NCBI GenBank assembly: GCA_046160725.1
Contig: JBJXHB010000158.1
Location: 1 to 21,007, forward strand
Reading direction: 5' to 3'
DNA from: JBJXHB01 sp046160725
GTDB taxonomy: Bacteria > Pseudomonadota > Gammaproteobacteria > Burkholderiales > Burkholderiaceae_C
DNA: 21,007 nt
A program made the position numbers and the translations under genes. The stretch's first letter is position 1. The number at the start of each line of letters is the position of its first letter. Below are positions 7,472 through 14,947 of this stretch, piece after piece. Below the pieces are notes generated by a model, which was given only the letters and a program-made list of their open reading frames with translations, was not told the origin of the DNA and ran no database searches.

Positions 7472-7582
7472 CGGATGATAGCCGCAAGGCTGTCGTCCCC
7501 TGCTTTTCCTCCCTGAGCAGGTGCCTTAGCGTGATGACAGCGATAAGGCTTCCAACCCCGGTCTCGCGACCGGGGTTTTTTT
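7472..7582 (+). ncRNA. Predicted small regulatory RNA between hemB and hemJ, about 110 nt
   Basis: The stretch folds into a compact series of hairpins and has no convincing ORF. Hairpin 1 is an 11-bp stem with two G-U pairs closed by a GCAA (GNRA) tetraloop (7473-7483 with 7488-7498). Hairpin 2 pairs 7499-7505 with 7515-7521 and exposes a loop TTCCTCCCT, complementary to Shine-Dalgarno sequences. Hairpin 3 pairs gcctta (7523-7528) with taaggc (7544-7549). The RNA ends at an intrinsic terminator. The nearest plus-strand gene upstream, ybeY, ends more than 1 kb away, so this terminator is unlikely to serve it. It does not match 6S, 4.5S, tmRNA or Spot 42 as I know them. The alternative, an attenuated leader of hemJ, is less likely because I find no antiterminator pairing. 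Function is inference. Confidence 0.6.
7554..7582 (+). terminator. Intrinsic terminator of the small RNA
   Basis: A perfect 10-bp stem, aaccccggtc at 7554-7563 and gaccggggtt at 7568-7577, has a 4-nt loop and a run of seven T (7576-7582). The T-run exists only in the plus direction, so it ends plus-strand transcription upstream of hemJ. Confidence 0.9.
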
Positions 7583-7595
7583 CTGGGTTCTCCGC

Positions 7596-7624
7596 CGAGG
7601 CGGGTCTGGCTTGACCTCGCCTCG
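7596..7624 (+). repeat. Hairpin in the hemJ 5' region
   Basis: cgaggcg at 7596-7602 and cgcctcg at 7618-7624 form a perfect 7-bp stem that can extend inward by two to four more pairs. It lies between the sRNA terminator and the hemJ start codon at 7657 and lacks a T-run. Role unknown; it may be a leader structure or read-through barrier. Confidence 0.4.
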
Positions 7625-7656
7625 TGGTCCCGGTGCGACATGCCGATAATGTTGCG

Positions 7657-8097
7657 ATGACCAGCGGCTACTTGTGGATCAAGGCCTTCCACATCATCTT
7701 TGTGGCGAGTTGGTTCGCTGCGCTGTTCTACCTTCCCCGCATCTTCGTCAACCTCGCCATGGTGCCGGAGGACAGTGCATCGGAACGCCTTCGATTGGTG
7801 TTGATGGCCGAGAAACTTTTCCGGTTCGGGTCTGGCCTGATGCTGATCGCCCTGGCCCTGGGTCTATGGCTCTGGTTGGGATTCGGTCTGTGGCGGCTGG
7901 GTGAGGCGACATGGCTCACGGCGAAGCTGGGTCTGGTGGCAGCGGCGGTGGCATTCCACTTTGCCTGCCTGCGCCACCTGAAGCACTTCCGCGCCGGACG
8001 AAATCGGCGCAGTCACCGCTGGTTTCGCGTCTTCAACGAGGGGGCCGTCCTCGTGTTCGCGGTGACGGTCGTTCTGGTCGTGGTCAAGCCGTTCTGA
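7657..8097 (+). CDS. hemJ: Protoporphyrinogen IX oxidase HemJ (UPF0093)
   Basis: A 146-residue membrane protein of the HemJ family, which oxidises protoporphyrinogen IX to protoporphyrin IX in the inner membrane. The N-terminal signature is YLWIKAFHIIFVASWFAALF with conserved H12, then YLPRIFVN. The essential Lys is about K90 in TWLTAKLGL. Four hydrophobic segments lie at about 8-27, 58-80, 90-105 and 126-144. I chose the ATG at 7657 because it gives the standard MxxxYLWIKAFHI start; an upstream GTG at 7624 would only add an unconserved extension overlapping a hairpin. It is the first gene of a nine-gene plus-strand run and lies near hemB, another heme gene, on the opposite strand. Confidence 0.93.
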   Translation: MTSGYLWIKAFHIIFVASWFAALFYLPRIFVNLAMVPEDSASERLRLVLMAEKLFRFGSGLMLIALALGLWLWLGFGLWRLGEATWLTAKLGLVAAAVAFHFACLRHLKHFRAGRNRRSHRWFRVFNEGAVLVFAVTVVLVVVKPF

Positions 8098-8105
8098 GCA
8101 GCCGC

Positions 8106-9236
8106 GTGTCTTTGGCTCGATTGCCGGCGACACCCAGGCGCTACGCCGCCCCGCTGGCTTGGTCATGGGCGCTGCTGATCATGTATGCGACGCTCTTTCC
8201 ATTCAGCGACTGGAGCTGGCCGCCGGGTGCAGCGTTGTTGGACTTGTTGCGGTTGCCATGGCCACGGTGGTACGACCGGTTCGATGTGGCGTCCAATGTC
8301 ATCGCCTACGCGCCACTCGGCGCGGCACTTGCATTGCGTGTGTCCAACGCGGCCAGCCGACCCGGCTGGTACGCCGTTGCAAGCGCAACCGCTGGTGCGG
8401 CGGTGCTTTCCTATGGCCTGGAGGTCGGTCAGCAGTTCCTGGCAGCACGGGTGCCGTCGTTGCTGGACACCACAGCCAACGTGCTCGGCGCGTTGCTGGG
8501 GGCCGCACTGTGCGTGCTGGCGGCACGCCTCGGGTGGTTGCAGCGGCTTGCGTCTGAAGGCGACCGCTGGCTCCTGACGACCGGGGTCACGGGCCCGCTG
8601 CTGCTGGTCCTGTGGCCTGTGGCGCTGCTCTTCCCGGTACCCATGCCGCTCGGCCTGGGCCAGATCGGACCCTATTTGCGCGAGGCGACGCTTGACCTGT
8701 TGGTGGACCTGCCGGGCCAGCAGGGCCTGCTGGTCTGGTTGGAAGAATCTGGTGCCCGCATGACGGTCACGCCGTCGTTCACAGCACTTGTTGTGGCAGT
8801 GGGGATGGGGGGCACCTGTGCCATGGCCTTTGCGTGCACGAAGGCGGGTTGGCACCGCCTGATCGTGGTTGCGCTCGTTCTGTCGATGGCGGTGTTGGGA
8901 AGCAGCCTGTCTGCGCTTCTGAGCTTTGGGCCACAACACGCCTGGTCTTGGGCAGGGCCTGGCGTCTGGCCGGGATTGCTTCTGGCGGCGGCTCTGGCCT
9001 GTCTGCTGATCAGTATCCGCCCCATCGTGGCCACGGCGCTAGGGCTGATGGCCCTGGCGGCGTTGGTGACGGCGGTCTCGGTGGCGCCCGTTGATCCCTA
9101 CTTTGCTCAGAACCTGCAATCCTGGGAGCTCGGCCGCTTCATTCGATTTCATGGCCTGATCCAGTGGCTCTCCTGGCTTTGGCCCTATGCAGCTCTGGTC
9201 TGGCTTCTGGGTCGGCTGAAGATGCTTGGCGCGTGA
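8106..9236 (+). CDS. VanZ-family integral membrane protein
   Basis: A 376-residue polytopic membrane protein. The VanZ core is at the N-terminus: DVASNVIAYAPLGAALAL (about 60-77) and EVGQQFLAARVPSLLDTTAN (about 106-125), carrying the family's conserved N, PLG, E, Q, R, D and N positions. About six further hydrophobic segments follow between 158 and 370, so the protein is longer than the roughly 160-residue VanZ of enterococci. VanZ confers low-level teicoplanin resistance there, but the role in Gram-negatives is not established. The GTG at 8106, 8 nt after the hemJ stop, is the most likely start; TTG codons at 8112 and 8121 are alternatives. Co-direction and tight spacing suggest an operon with hemJ. 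Confidence 0.85.
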   Translation: MSLARLPATPRRYAAPLAWSWALLIMYATLFPFSDWSWPPGAALLDLLRLPWPRWYDRFDVASNVIAYAPLGAALALRVSNAASRPGWYAVASATAGAAVLSYGLEVGQQFLAARVPSLLDTTANVLGALLGAALCVLAARLGWLQRLASEGDRWLLTTGVTGPLLLVLWPVALLFPVPMPLGLGQIGPYLREATLDLLVDLPGQQGLLVWLEESGARMTVTPSFTALVVAVGMGGTCAMAFACTKAGWHRLIVVALVLSMAVLGSSLSALLSFGPQHAWSWAGPGVWPGLLLAAALACLLISIRPIVATALGLMALAALVTAVSVAPVDPYFAQNLQSWELGRFIRFHGLIQWLSWLWPYAALVWLLGRLKMLGA

Positions 9237-9281
9237 TCGGTGGATCAGCGGCATACGTGCCGCTGCCTACAATCGATCAGG

Positions 9282-9608
9282 ATGAGCTACTACCGGCACC
9301 ACATCTTTTTCTGTCTGAATCAGCGCAGCAACGGCGAGGCCAGCTGCGCGGACGTTCAGGCCCAGGCTGCCTTTGACCATTGCAAGGCGCGCGTGAAGTC
9401 GGCTGGACTTGCGGGGCCTGGGGGCGTGCGCGTCAACAAGGCGGGCTGCCTGGACCGTTGCGCCGGTGGGCCAGTGGCCGTGGTCTATCCACAGGAGACT
9501 TGGTACACGTTCGTGGACACGGCTGACATCGACGAGATCGTGGACCGTCATCTCAAGGGCGGAGAGCCGGTCCAACGCTTGCTGCTCGAGCCCGGTGTCG
9601 GGCGCTGA
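9282..9608 (+). CDS. Thioredoxin-like [2Fe-2S] ferredoxin domain protein
   Basis: A 108-residue protein with four cysteines spaced C11-X10-C22-X33-C56-X3-C60, the pattern of the thioredoxin-like [2Fe-2S] ferredoxins (related to the NuoE C-terminal fold and to the Aquifex ferredoxin). Surrounding motifs are HIFFCLNQR, GVRVNKAGCLDRCAGGPV and YPQETWYTFV. It is probably a small cytoplasmic electron carrier; its partner is unknown. The ATG at 9282 gives MSYYRHHIFFC, typical of the family; codons upstream in frame are not conserved. Its stop overlaps the next gene's ATG by one base (TGATG), implying coupled translation with the hydrolase. Confidence 0.9.
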   Translation: MSYYRHHIFFCLNQRSNGEASCADVQAQAAFDHCKARVKSAGLAGPGGVRVNKAGCLDRCAGGPVAVVYPQETWYTFVDTADIDEIVDRHLKGGEPVQRLLLEPGVGR

Positions 9609-10213
9609 TGTCGCCGTCGTCGCGCAAGGCCCGCCTTGCCGGGGCTTCAGGGCAGCTGGAGTGCGTCATTGATGAGCCTGCCGGCGCCTCGGTCGGGCTC
9701 GCGGTCCTTTGCCATCCGCATCCGCAGTTCGGCGGAACAATGGACAACAAGGTGGTGCAGACACTGGCACGGGCGTGCGTCCAGTCGAATTGGACGGCCG
9801 TGCGATTCAACTTCCGCGGCGTTGGAGGGTCAGGGGGCGTTTGGGACGAGGGCCGTGGCGAGCTGGCCGATGTCCTCAGCGTGGTCGGCGCCTGCCGTAA
9901 CCCCGGTCAGCGCCTGGTGCTGGCCGGGTTTTCCTTCGGTGCCGCGATGGCCGCGCAGGCGGCCGTACAGCTGCCGGACCTGCACCGATTGATTTTGATC
10001 GGCCCGGCGGTCAGCCGCTTTGATCTTCCCGGGGTTCGTGAGGACACTTTGGTCGTGCACGGCGAGAGGGACGATGTGGTGCCGCTTGCGGCCGTCCTGG
10101 ATTGGGCCCGGCCTCAGACGCTGCCGGTTGTCGTGATGCCGGGCGTTGGACACTTCTTTCATGGCCAGTTGACCCGGCTGAAGGCGATCGTTTCCAGCGC
10201 ATTGGACACTTGA
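9608..10213 (+). CDS. Alpha/beta hydrolase (COG2945-like)
   Basis: A 201-residue cytoplasmic alpha/beta hydrolase. The nucleophile elbow is GFSFGAA with S109. The acid is D155 or D156 in VVHGERDDVVP and the histidine H182 in GVGHFFHGQL. The oxyanion region CHPHPQFGGTMDNKVV (about 35-50) and FNFRGVGGSGG (about 67-77) are characteristic of this short family lacking a lid insert. The substrate is unknown. It begins at the ATG overlapping the stop of the [2Fe-2S] protein and precedes the carboxypeptidase gene by 71 bp. Confidence 0.9.
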   Translation: MSPSSRKARLAGASGQLECVIDEPAGASVGLAVLCHPHPQFGGTMDNKVVQTLARACVQSNWTAVRFNFRGVGGSGGVWDEGRGELADVLSVVGACRNPGQRLVLAGFSFGAAMAAQAAVQLPDLHRLILIGPAVSRFDLPGVREDTLVVHGERDDVVPLAAVLDWARPQTLPVVVMPGVGHFFHGQLTRLKAIVSSALDT

Positions 10214-10284
10214 CCTCGCCCCTCGGCCTTCGCCTGCCCCGAGAGCGGATCGGCACTCTCATTGACCGCAATCTCCCCTTTCTC

Positions 10285-11460
10285 ATGTCCCATCCCCTGT
10301 TGAAGTCCCTTTGGTCCGTCATCGGTTTGGTTGTCCTGATTTCGGCGCCATCGGCCCTGGCGCAGGCGCTGCCCGCGCCGCCCGAGGTCGCAGCACGGTC
10401 CTACCTGCTCATGGACTTGAGCAGCGATCAAATCCTGGCCGAGCGGGACGCCGACCAGCGCGTGGATCCCGCGTCGTTGACCAAGCTGATGACCGCGTGG
10501 TTGGTTTTCGATGCTCTGAGGCAGGGCAAGTTGACGCTGAGCCAAGGCCTGCCGGTGTCGGTGCGAGCCTGGGCTGAGCGAAAGGGCGGCGGATCGTTGA
10601 TGTTCATCGACCCGAAGATGACACCGTCGGTGGACGAGTTGCTGCGCGGCATGGTTGCGGTTTCCGGCAACGACGCCGCCGTCGCTCTTGCCGAGGGCGT
10701 TGCCGGTTCGGTCGATGGCTTTGTCGCTGCCATGAACCGGCAGGCACAGGCATGGGGACTGAAGAACAGCCAGTTCCGCAATGTCACCGGTCTCACAGAG
10801 TCCGGGCACTACAGCAGCGCGCGAGACATGCTGACCATTGCGTCTCGCGTCATCCGGGACTTTCCGGATCAATATGCCACCTACTACGCGATCCGCCAGT
10901 ACACATTCAATGGCATACGGCAGGACAACCGGAACATGCTCCTTGGGCGCGATCCGACCGTGGACGGCATGAAGACCGGTTTCACGGAGGCGGCTGGCTA
11001 CTGTCTGGTGGCCAGTGCGAAGCGGGATTTCCCGAATGGAAGCCGTCGACTGCTTTCCGTGGTGCTGGGCACCGCCTCAAGGGAAGCCCGTGCGGCCGAG
11101 AGCGGGAAGCTTTTGAACTGGGGCTTTACCGCCTGGGACATGGTTCGGATACTGGACCCGGGAAAGCCGGTTGTCACGGCCCCGGTCTGGAAGGGAATCC
11201 AAGCGCAGGCTCGCCTGGGCGTTTCCACTCCCTTGGTTGCGACCGTCCCACAGGGCCAGGGTGACAAACTTCGGACCGTTGTCGAGCGCACCGATCCACT
11301 GGTGGCGCCGTTGACCAAAGGGCAGCGGGTCGGCACCGTCAAACTGTCGACAACGGCTGGCGCCCAAGTGGCCTCAGCGCCGCTGGTCGTTCTGGAGACG
11401 GTGGAGCAGGCAGGCATCCTGGGTCGAGCCTGGGACTCACTGCGCTTGTGGATCCAATAG
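10285..11460 (+). CDS. dacC: D-alanyl-D-alanine carboxypeptidase (PBP5/6 family)
   Basis: A 391-residue low-molecular-weight penicillin-binding protein that removes the terminal D-Ala of peptidoglycan pentapeptides in the periplasm. Residues 1-26 are a Sec signal peptide ending APSALA, with cleavage expected before QALP. The three active-site motifs are S64-L-T-K67, S127-G-N129 and K230-T-G232 in DGMKTGFTEAAGYC. A C-terminal beta domain (about 285-365) leads to an amphipathic anchor (AGILGRAWDSLRLWIQ). The ATG at 10285 was chosen because it gives a clean signal peptide; the frame is open further upstream, but no Shine-Dalgarno sequence supports an earlier start. The dacA/dacC subtype cannot be decided from sequence inspection alone. 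It heads the dacC-dat-ybeD-lipB-lipA cluster. Confidence 0.93.
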   Translation: MSHPLLKSLWSVIGLVVLISAPSALAQALPAPPEVAARSYLLMDLSSDQILAERDADQRVDPASLTKLMTAWLVFDALRQGKLTLSQGLPVSVRAWAERKGGGSLMFIDPKMTPSVDELLRGMVAVSGNDAAVALAEGVAGSVDGFVAAMNRQAQAWGLKNSQFRNVTGLTESGHYSSARDMLTIASRVIRDFPDQYATYYAIRQYTFNGIRQDNRNMLLGRDPTVDGMKTGFTEAAGYCLVASAKRDFPNGSRRLLSVVLGTASREARAAESGKLLNWGFTAWDMVRILDPGKPVVTAPVWKGIQAQARLGVSTPLVATVPQGQGDKLRTVVERTDPLVAPLTKGQRVGTVKLSTTAGAQVASAPLVVLETVEQAGILGRAWDSLRLWIQ

Positions 11461-11510
11461 CCGATCAGATGGCCATGACAGAATCGATCGCAGCTGCAAG
11501 GGGTGACCTG

Positions 11511-12389
11511 ATGAGCGACCTGCTGTGCTACCTGAACGGCGATTTCACGCCGTTGTTCCAGGCCAAGATCAGCGTGCTGGACAGAGGCTTCCTGTTTGGC
11601 GATGGTGTCTACGAGGTGGTACCGGCCTACGACCGCCGACTGTTCAGGTTCGACGAGCACATGGCCCGGCTGTCGCGCTCGCTGGACCGGCTTCGGTTGG
11701 TACAGCCCCAGACGCGTGACCAGTGGCTGGCCTGCTGCCGTCGTCTGGTTGATGCGACCTTTGATGCCACTGCAGCCGTTGACCAGGTGTTGTACATCCA
11801 GGTGACGCGAGGTGTGGCACCACGTGACCATGTCATGCCGCAGGGTGTGACGCCGACGGTGTTCATGATGTGCAACCCGATGCGGCCGCCGTCTGCGGAG
11901 CAGCGGCACCACGGTGTGGCATGTGTCACTGCGCGGGACTTCCGCTGGGAGCGTGGAGACATCAAGAGCATCTCCCTCCTGGGCAACGTGCTGGCCCGCC
12001 AGATATCGGCGGACCACGGCGCCGCCGAAACCGTCATGTTCCGTGACGGTTGGCTGACTGAGGCATCGGCCAGCAATGTCTGGATCGTTCACGAAGGGGC
12101 CCTGCTCGGGCCGCCACGTAGTCCGCATGTTCTTGAAGGTATCCGTGTCGGTCTGCTGGCCGAGCTGTGCGAGGACCTGGGCATCGCCCACAACCTGCGT
12201 CCGATTTCCGAGGCGGACGTCAGGGCGGCGGACGAGGTGCTGCTGACATCGGCCACCAAGGAAGTTCTAGCGGTGACGCAGCTGGACGGGCAGCCCGTCG
12301 GTCATGGATCCATGCGAGGCAAGCCAGGCCCGGTGTACGCCCGGCTCTTCGAGGCCTATCAGCGCGCCAAGGCTGAGCAGTCGATCTGA
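11511..12389 (+). CDS. dat: D-amino acid aminotransferase (class IV)
   Basis: A 292-residue PLP enzyme of the branched-chain/D-amino-acid aminotransferase fold, which interconverts D-alanine and D-glutamate using 2-oxo acids. The start region SVLDRGFLFGDGVYEVVPAY is diagnostic. The PLP lysine is K152 in GDIKSISLLGNV and the cofactor-contacting Glu is E184 in LTEASASNVW. Length matches D-alanine transaminases. The ATG at 11511 is preceded by AAGGGG at 11499-11504, a good Shine-Dalgarno sequence, which excludes longer in-frame starts. Placement behind a D-alanine carboxypeptidase fits D-alanine metabolism. Branched-chain aminotransferase or aminodeoxychorismate lyase are less likely given the short FGDGVYEV-type N-terminus and context. 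Confidence 0.88.
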   Translation: MSDLLCYLNGDFTPLFQAKISVLDRGFLFGDGVYEVVPAYDRRLFRFDEHMARLSRSLDRLRLVQPQTRDQWLACCRRLVDATFDATAAVDQVLYIQVTRGVAPRDHVMPQGVTPTVFMMCNPMRPPSAEQRHHGVACVTARDFRWERGDIKSISLLGNVLARQISADHGAAETVMFRDGWLTEASASNVWIVHEGALLGPPRSPHVLEGIRVGLLAELCEDLGIAHNLRPISEADVRAADEVLLTSATKEVLAVTQLDGQPVGHGSMRGKPGPVYARLFEAYQRAKAEQSI

Positions 12390-12391
12390 CC

Positions 12392-12664
12392 ATGCCCGAC
12401 GCCGGCGAGTCGTTGCTGCAGTTTCCTTGCTCCTTCCCGGTCAAGGTCATGGGGCAACGTCAGGATGGCTTCGCGCAGGCGATGATTGAGCTGGCCCTGC
12501 GGTTCGACCCGCAGTTCGATCCCAACACCGGCGTCGAACTTCGCGACAGCCGCGCCGGCACGTACCTGGGCGTGACGCTGAACATCACCGCGACCAGCCG
12601 AGAACAGCTGGATGGCCTGTATCGCGCGTTGACGGCGCATCCACTGGTCCGCCTCGTGCTCTGA
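12392..12664 (+). CDS. ybeD: YbeD family protein (DUF493)
   Basis: A 90-residue ACT-like small protein. Recognisable segments are LLQFPCSFPVKVMG, the YLGVTLNITATSREQLD core and the LYRALTAHPLVRLVL end. Its molecular function is not established; across proteobacteria it sits immediately upstream of lipB, as here. The ATG is 2 nt after the aminotransferase stop, so the two are surely co-transcribed. Length is standard for the family. Confidence 0.92.
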   Translation: MPDAGESLLQFPCSFPVKVMGQRQDGFAQAMIELALRFDPQFDPNTGVELRDSRAGTYLGVTLNITATSREQLDGLYRALTAHPLVRLVL

Positions 12665-12696
12665 CACGGCACGGCCCGCACGTCTTCGGCCGCACA

Positions 12697-13425
12697 GTGA
12701 ATCAAGCCCTCACCGTCCGGTGGTTGGATCGCCGGGACTTCCACGAAACCTGGTCAGGCATGCGCGCCACCAGTCTGGAGCTGGCGATCAGGCAAGCCCA
12801 GGAGCTCTGGATGGTCGAACACGACCCGGTCTTCACGCAAGGCGTCGCCGGACGTTCCATCCATGTCTTGGATCCCGGTGGTATCCCGGTCGTGGCCTGT
12901 GACCGCGGTGGACAGGTGACCTATCACGGCCCTGGCCAGGTTGTGGCCTATCCATTGGTCGACCTCCGGCTGCTCGGGTTGCATGTCAAGGAGTATGTGT
13001 ACCGGCTCGAGCAAGCGGTTTTGCGGGTCCTGGAGAGCTACGGCATCACCGGTCACCGACTAGCTGGTGCGCCGGGCATCTATGTACGCCTTGAGGACCC
13101 GCGTGGGCACGCCACGCTGGGGCCACGTGACGATCCGACCACGCGCTTTGACGGACTGGGCAAGATTGCGGCCCTGGGCATCAAGGTGAGTCGTCACCGC
13201 TGCTGGCATGGCCTGGCTTTGAATGTGGACATGGACCTGAGTCCTTTCTCCCGTATCGACCCCTGTGGCTACCGGGGGCTGCGGACCATCGATCTCGCTA
13301 CACTCGGTGTCCGGGTCACCTGGGTGGACGTCGCGCAGCAGCTGGCTGCGCGCCTTCAGATTCAACTGAGCCCCCACCGCCGCATCGAACATGACGCAAC
13401 AGACAACGCCGGCAGCGCCTGCTGA
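12697..13425 (+). CDS. lipB: Octanoyl-[acyl-carrier-protein]:protein N-octanoyltransferase LipB
   Basis: A 242-residue transferase that moves octanoate from acyl carrier protein to lipoyl domains of 2-oxoacid dehydrogenases and GcvH, the first step of lipoate synthesis. Visible are GGQVTYHGPGQVVAYPLVDL (about 71-90), the catalytic lysine K156 in GLGKIAALGIKV, HGLALNVDMDL (about 171-181) and the catalytic cysteine C190 in DPCGYRGL. The start is GTG at 12697, giving the expected VRWLDRRDFHETW N-terminus; the next ATG would remove part of the fold. The last 35 bp overlap the start of lipA in another frame. Confidence 0.97.
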   Translation: MNQALTVRWLDRRDFHETWSGMRATSLELAIRQAQELWMVEHDPVFTQGVAGRSIHVLDPGGIPVVACDRGGQVTYHGPGQVVAYPLVDLRLLGLHVKEYVYRLEQAVLRVLESYGITGHRLAGAPGIYVRLEDPRGHATLGPRDDPTTRFDGLGKIAALGIKVSRHRCWHGLALNVDMDLSPFSRIDPCGYRGLRTIDLATLGVRVTWVDVAQQLAARLQIQLSPHRRIEHDATDNAGSAC

Positions 13426-14368
13426 GCCGGCGGCCAAGCAGAAGGCGCAGGCCAAGACCTCGCGCATCCCGATCAAGATCGAGGCGGCGCCAGCGCTCAA
13501 GAAGCCAGATTGGATCCGTGTCAAGGCCGGCTCGCCCTCGACGCGGTTCTACGAGATCAAGCAGATCTTGCGCGAACACCGCCTGCACACGGTCTGCGAA
13601 GAGGCGTCATGCCCCAACATCGGCGAGTGCTTCGGCCAAGGCACGGCGACCTTCATGATCATGGGTGACAAATGCACCCGGCGATGCCCGTTTTGCGACG
13701 TGGGTCACGGCCGCCCGGACCCCTTGGACCCGCAGGAGCCGGAAAACCTCGCCAGCACCATTGCCGCCCTTCGGCTGAAGTATGTTGTCATCACCAGCGT
13801 GGACCGCGACGACCTGCGAGACGGCGGTGCGGCTCACTTCGTGGAGTGCATCCGCCAGGTCCGATCGCAATCGCCGGCGACGCGCATCGAGATTCTGACC
13901 CCTGATTTCCGGGGCCGCATGGACCGCGCGCTGGAGATCCTCAAGGCGGCTCCCCCCGATGTCATGAACCACAACCTGGAGACAGTGCCTCGTCTTTATC
14001 GCCAGGCTCGCCCAGGATCTGACTATGACTATTCGTTGTCCCTTCTCCAGCGGTTCAAGGCTCAGTTTCCGCAAGTGCCGACCAAGAGCGGGCTGATGGT
14101 GGGTCTTGGCGAGACGGACGACGAGATCCTCGACGTGATGCGCGACATGCGTGCTCACAGCATCGACATGTTGACAGTCGGGCAGTACTTGGCGCCATCA
14201 CCCCATCACTTGCCGGTGCGGCGCTACGTCCATCCGGACACGTTTGCGATGTTCGAACGCGAGGCAAGGGCGATGGGGTTCAGCCATGCCGCCTCCGGTG
14301 CGCTGGTCAGGTCCAGCTATCACGCCGACCGGCAGGCCGCCGGAGCCGGCGTCCAGGGGGCGTGGTAG
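13391..14368 (+). CDS. lipA: Lipoyl synthase LipA (radical SAM)
   Basis: A 325-residue radical SAM enzyme that inserts sulfur at C6 and C8 of protein-bound octanoyl groups. The auxiliary [4Fe-4S] cluster motif is C69-X4-C74-X5-C80 and the radical SAM motif C95-X3-C99-X2-C102. The conserved RSSYHAD near the C-terminus supplies the serine ligand of the auxiliary cluster. An Ala/Lys/Pro-rich N-terminal tail of about 25 residues precedes the conserved KPDWIRVKA. The ATG at 13391 lies within the end of lipB (35-bp overlap), so translation is likely coupled. This is the last gene of the plus-strand run; the minus-strand thioredoxin-like gene ends 20 bp beyond. Confidence 0.98.
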   Translation: MTQQTTPAAPAEPAAKQKAQAKTSRIPIKIEAAPALKKPDWIRVKAGSPSTRFYEIKQILREHRLHTVCEEASCPNIGECFGQGTATFMIMGDKCTRRCPFCDVGHGRPDPLDPQEPENLASTIAALRLKYVVITSVDRDDLRDGGAAHFVECIRQVRSQSPATRIEILTPDFRGRMDRALEILKAAPPDVMNHNLETVPRLYRQARPGSDYDYSLSLLQRFKAQFPQVPTKSGLMVGLGETDDEILDVMRDMRAHSIDMLTVGQYLAPSPHHLPVRRYVHPDTFAMFEREARAMGFSHAASGALVRSSYHADRQAAGAGVQGAW

Positions 14369-14387
14369 GACTTGGCCGTCGGTGCGA

Positions 14388-14900
14388 TCAGGACTGCGAC
14401 AGCAGTTGATCGATCAACCCGTTCAGGCGATCAAACTCTGGCTCACCCACATATCGCTTGACCATCCTTCCCTTGCGATCAATCAGGAAGGTCGTGGGCG
14501 TCAGCCGCACATCACCAAACTGCCGTGCGATTTCACCCGTGTTGTCTATCGCGACGCCAAACGGCAACTTCCTTGATTCGGCGAAGGCGGCAACGTAAGC
14601 CGGCGGGTCATAGCTCATGGCAACGGCCACAGTGTCGAGTCCCCGCGGGCTGAACTTGTTGTGAGTCGCGACGATCTGCGGCATCTCCTTGACGCAGGTC
14701 GTGCAACTGGTCGCCCAGAAGTTGACCAAAATCACTTTGCCCGACCACGACTCGCTGCTGCGCCGCACGCCGTCAAGCAGCGTGTACTCAACGCGAGGGG
14801 CGGGACCAAGGTTAGTGGACCCGCCGACCAGGAACCAGATGCCCGCACCGGTTGCGGCGAGGCCAGCGGATCCAAGCAGGTATCGGCGATTCAACTTCAC
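14388..14900 (-). CDS. TlpA-like thiol:disulfide oxidoreductase, membrane-anchored
   Basis: A 170-residue TlpA/ResA-type thioredoxin. The redox motif is C66-T-T-C69 in NFWATSCTTCVKEMP and the cis-proline is P135 in RLTPTTFLIDRKG. The N-terminus NRRYLLGSAGLAATGAGIWF has a twin-arginine-like pair followed by a hydrophobic stretch, so the domain should face the periplasm, tethered or exported. Likely roles are reduction of periplasmic disulfides, for example in cytochrome c or cuproenzyme assembly; the partner is unknown. It starts with GTG at 14900, without a convincing ribosome binding site. It lies on the same strand as, and 96 bp downstream of, a degenerate kinase-like gene. Confidence 0.93.
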   Translation of the reverse strand: MKLNRRYLLGSAGLAATGAGIWFLVGGSTNLGPAPRVEYTLLDGVRRSSESWSGKVILVNFWATSCTTCVKEMPQIVATHNKFSPRGLDTVAVAMSYDPPAYVAAFAESRKLPFGVAIDNTGEIARQFGDVRLTPTTFLIDRKGRMVKRYVGEPEFDRLNGLIDQLLSQS

Positions 14901-14947
14901 GGCTGCAGGCGGTAGAGAGCCCGAAGTGTAGTGCGCACATCCCTCAA

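Noticed and set aside
7411..7614. A 67-codon open frame covering the small RNA
   Set aside because: It starts upstream of the predicted promoter, reads through the terminator and has no ribosome binding site. The RNA structure explains the region better.
7611..7650. TTGACC and GATAAT as a hemJ promoter
   Set aside because: The spacing is 28 bp, far outside the 15-19 bp range.
10998..12191. A 397-codon minus-strand open frame
   Set aside because: It is antisense to the carboxypeptidase and aminotransferase genes, which carry complete active sites; no domain is visible in the antisense product.
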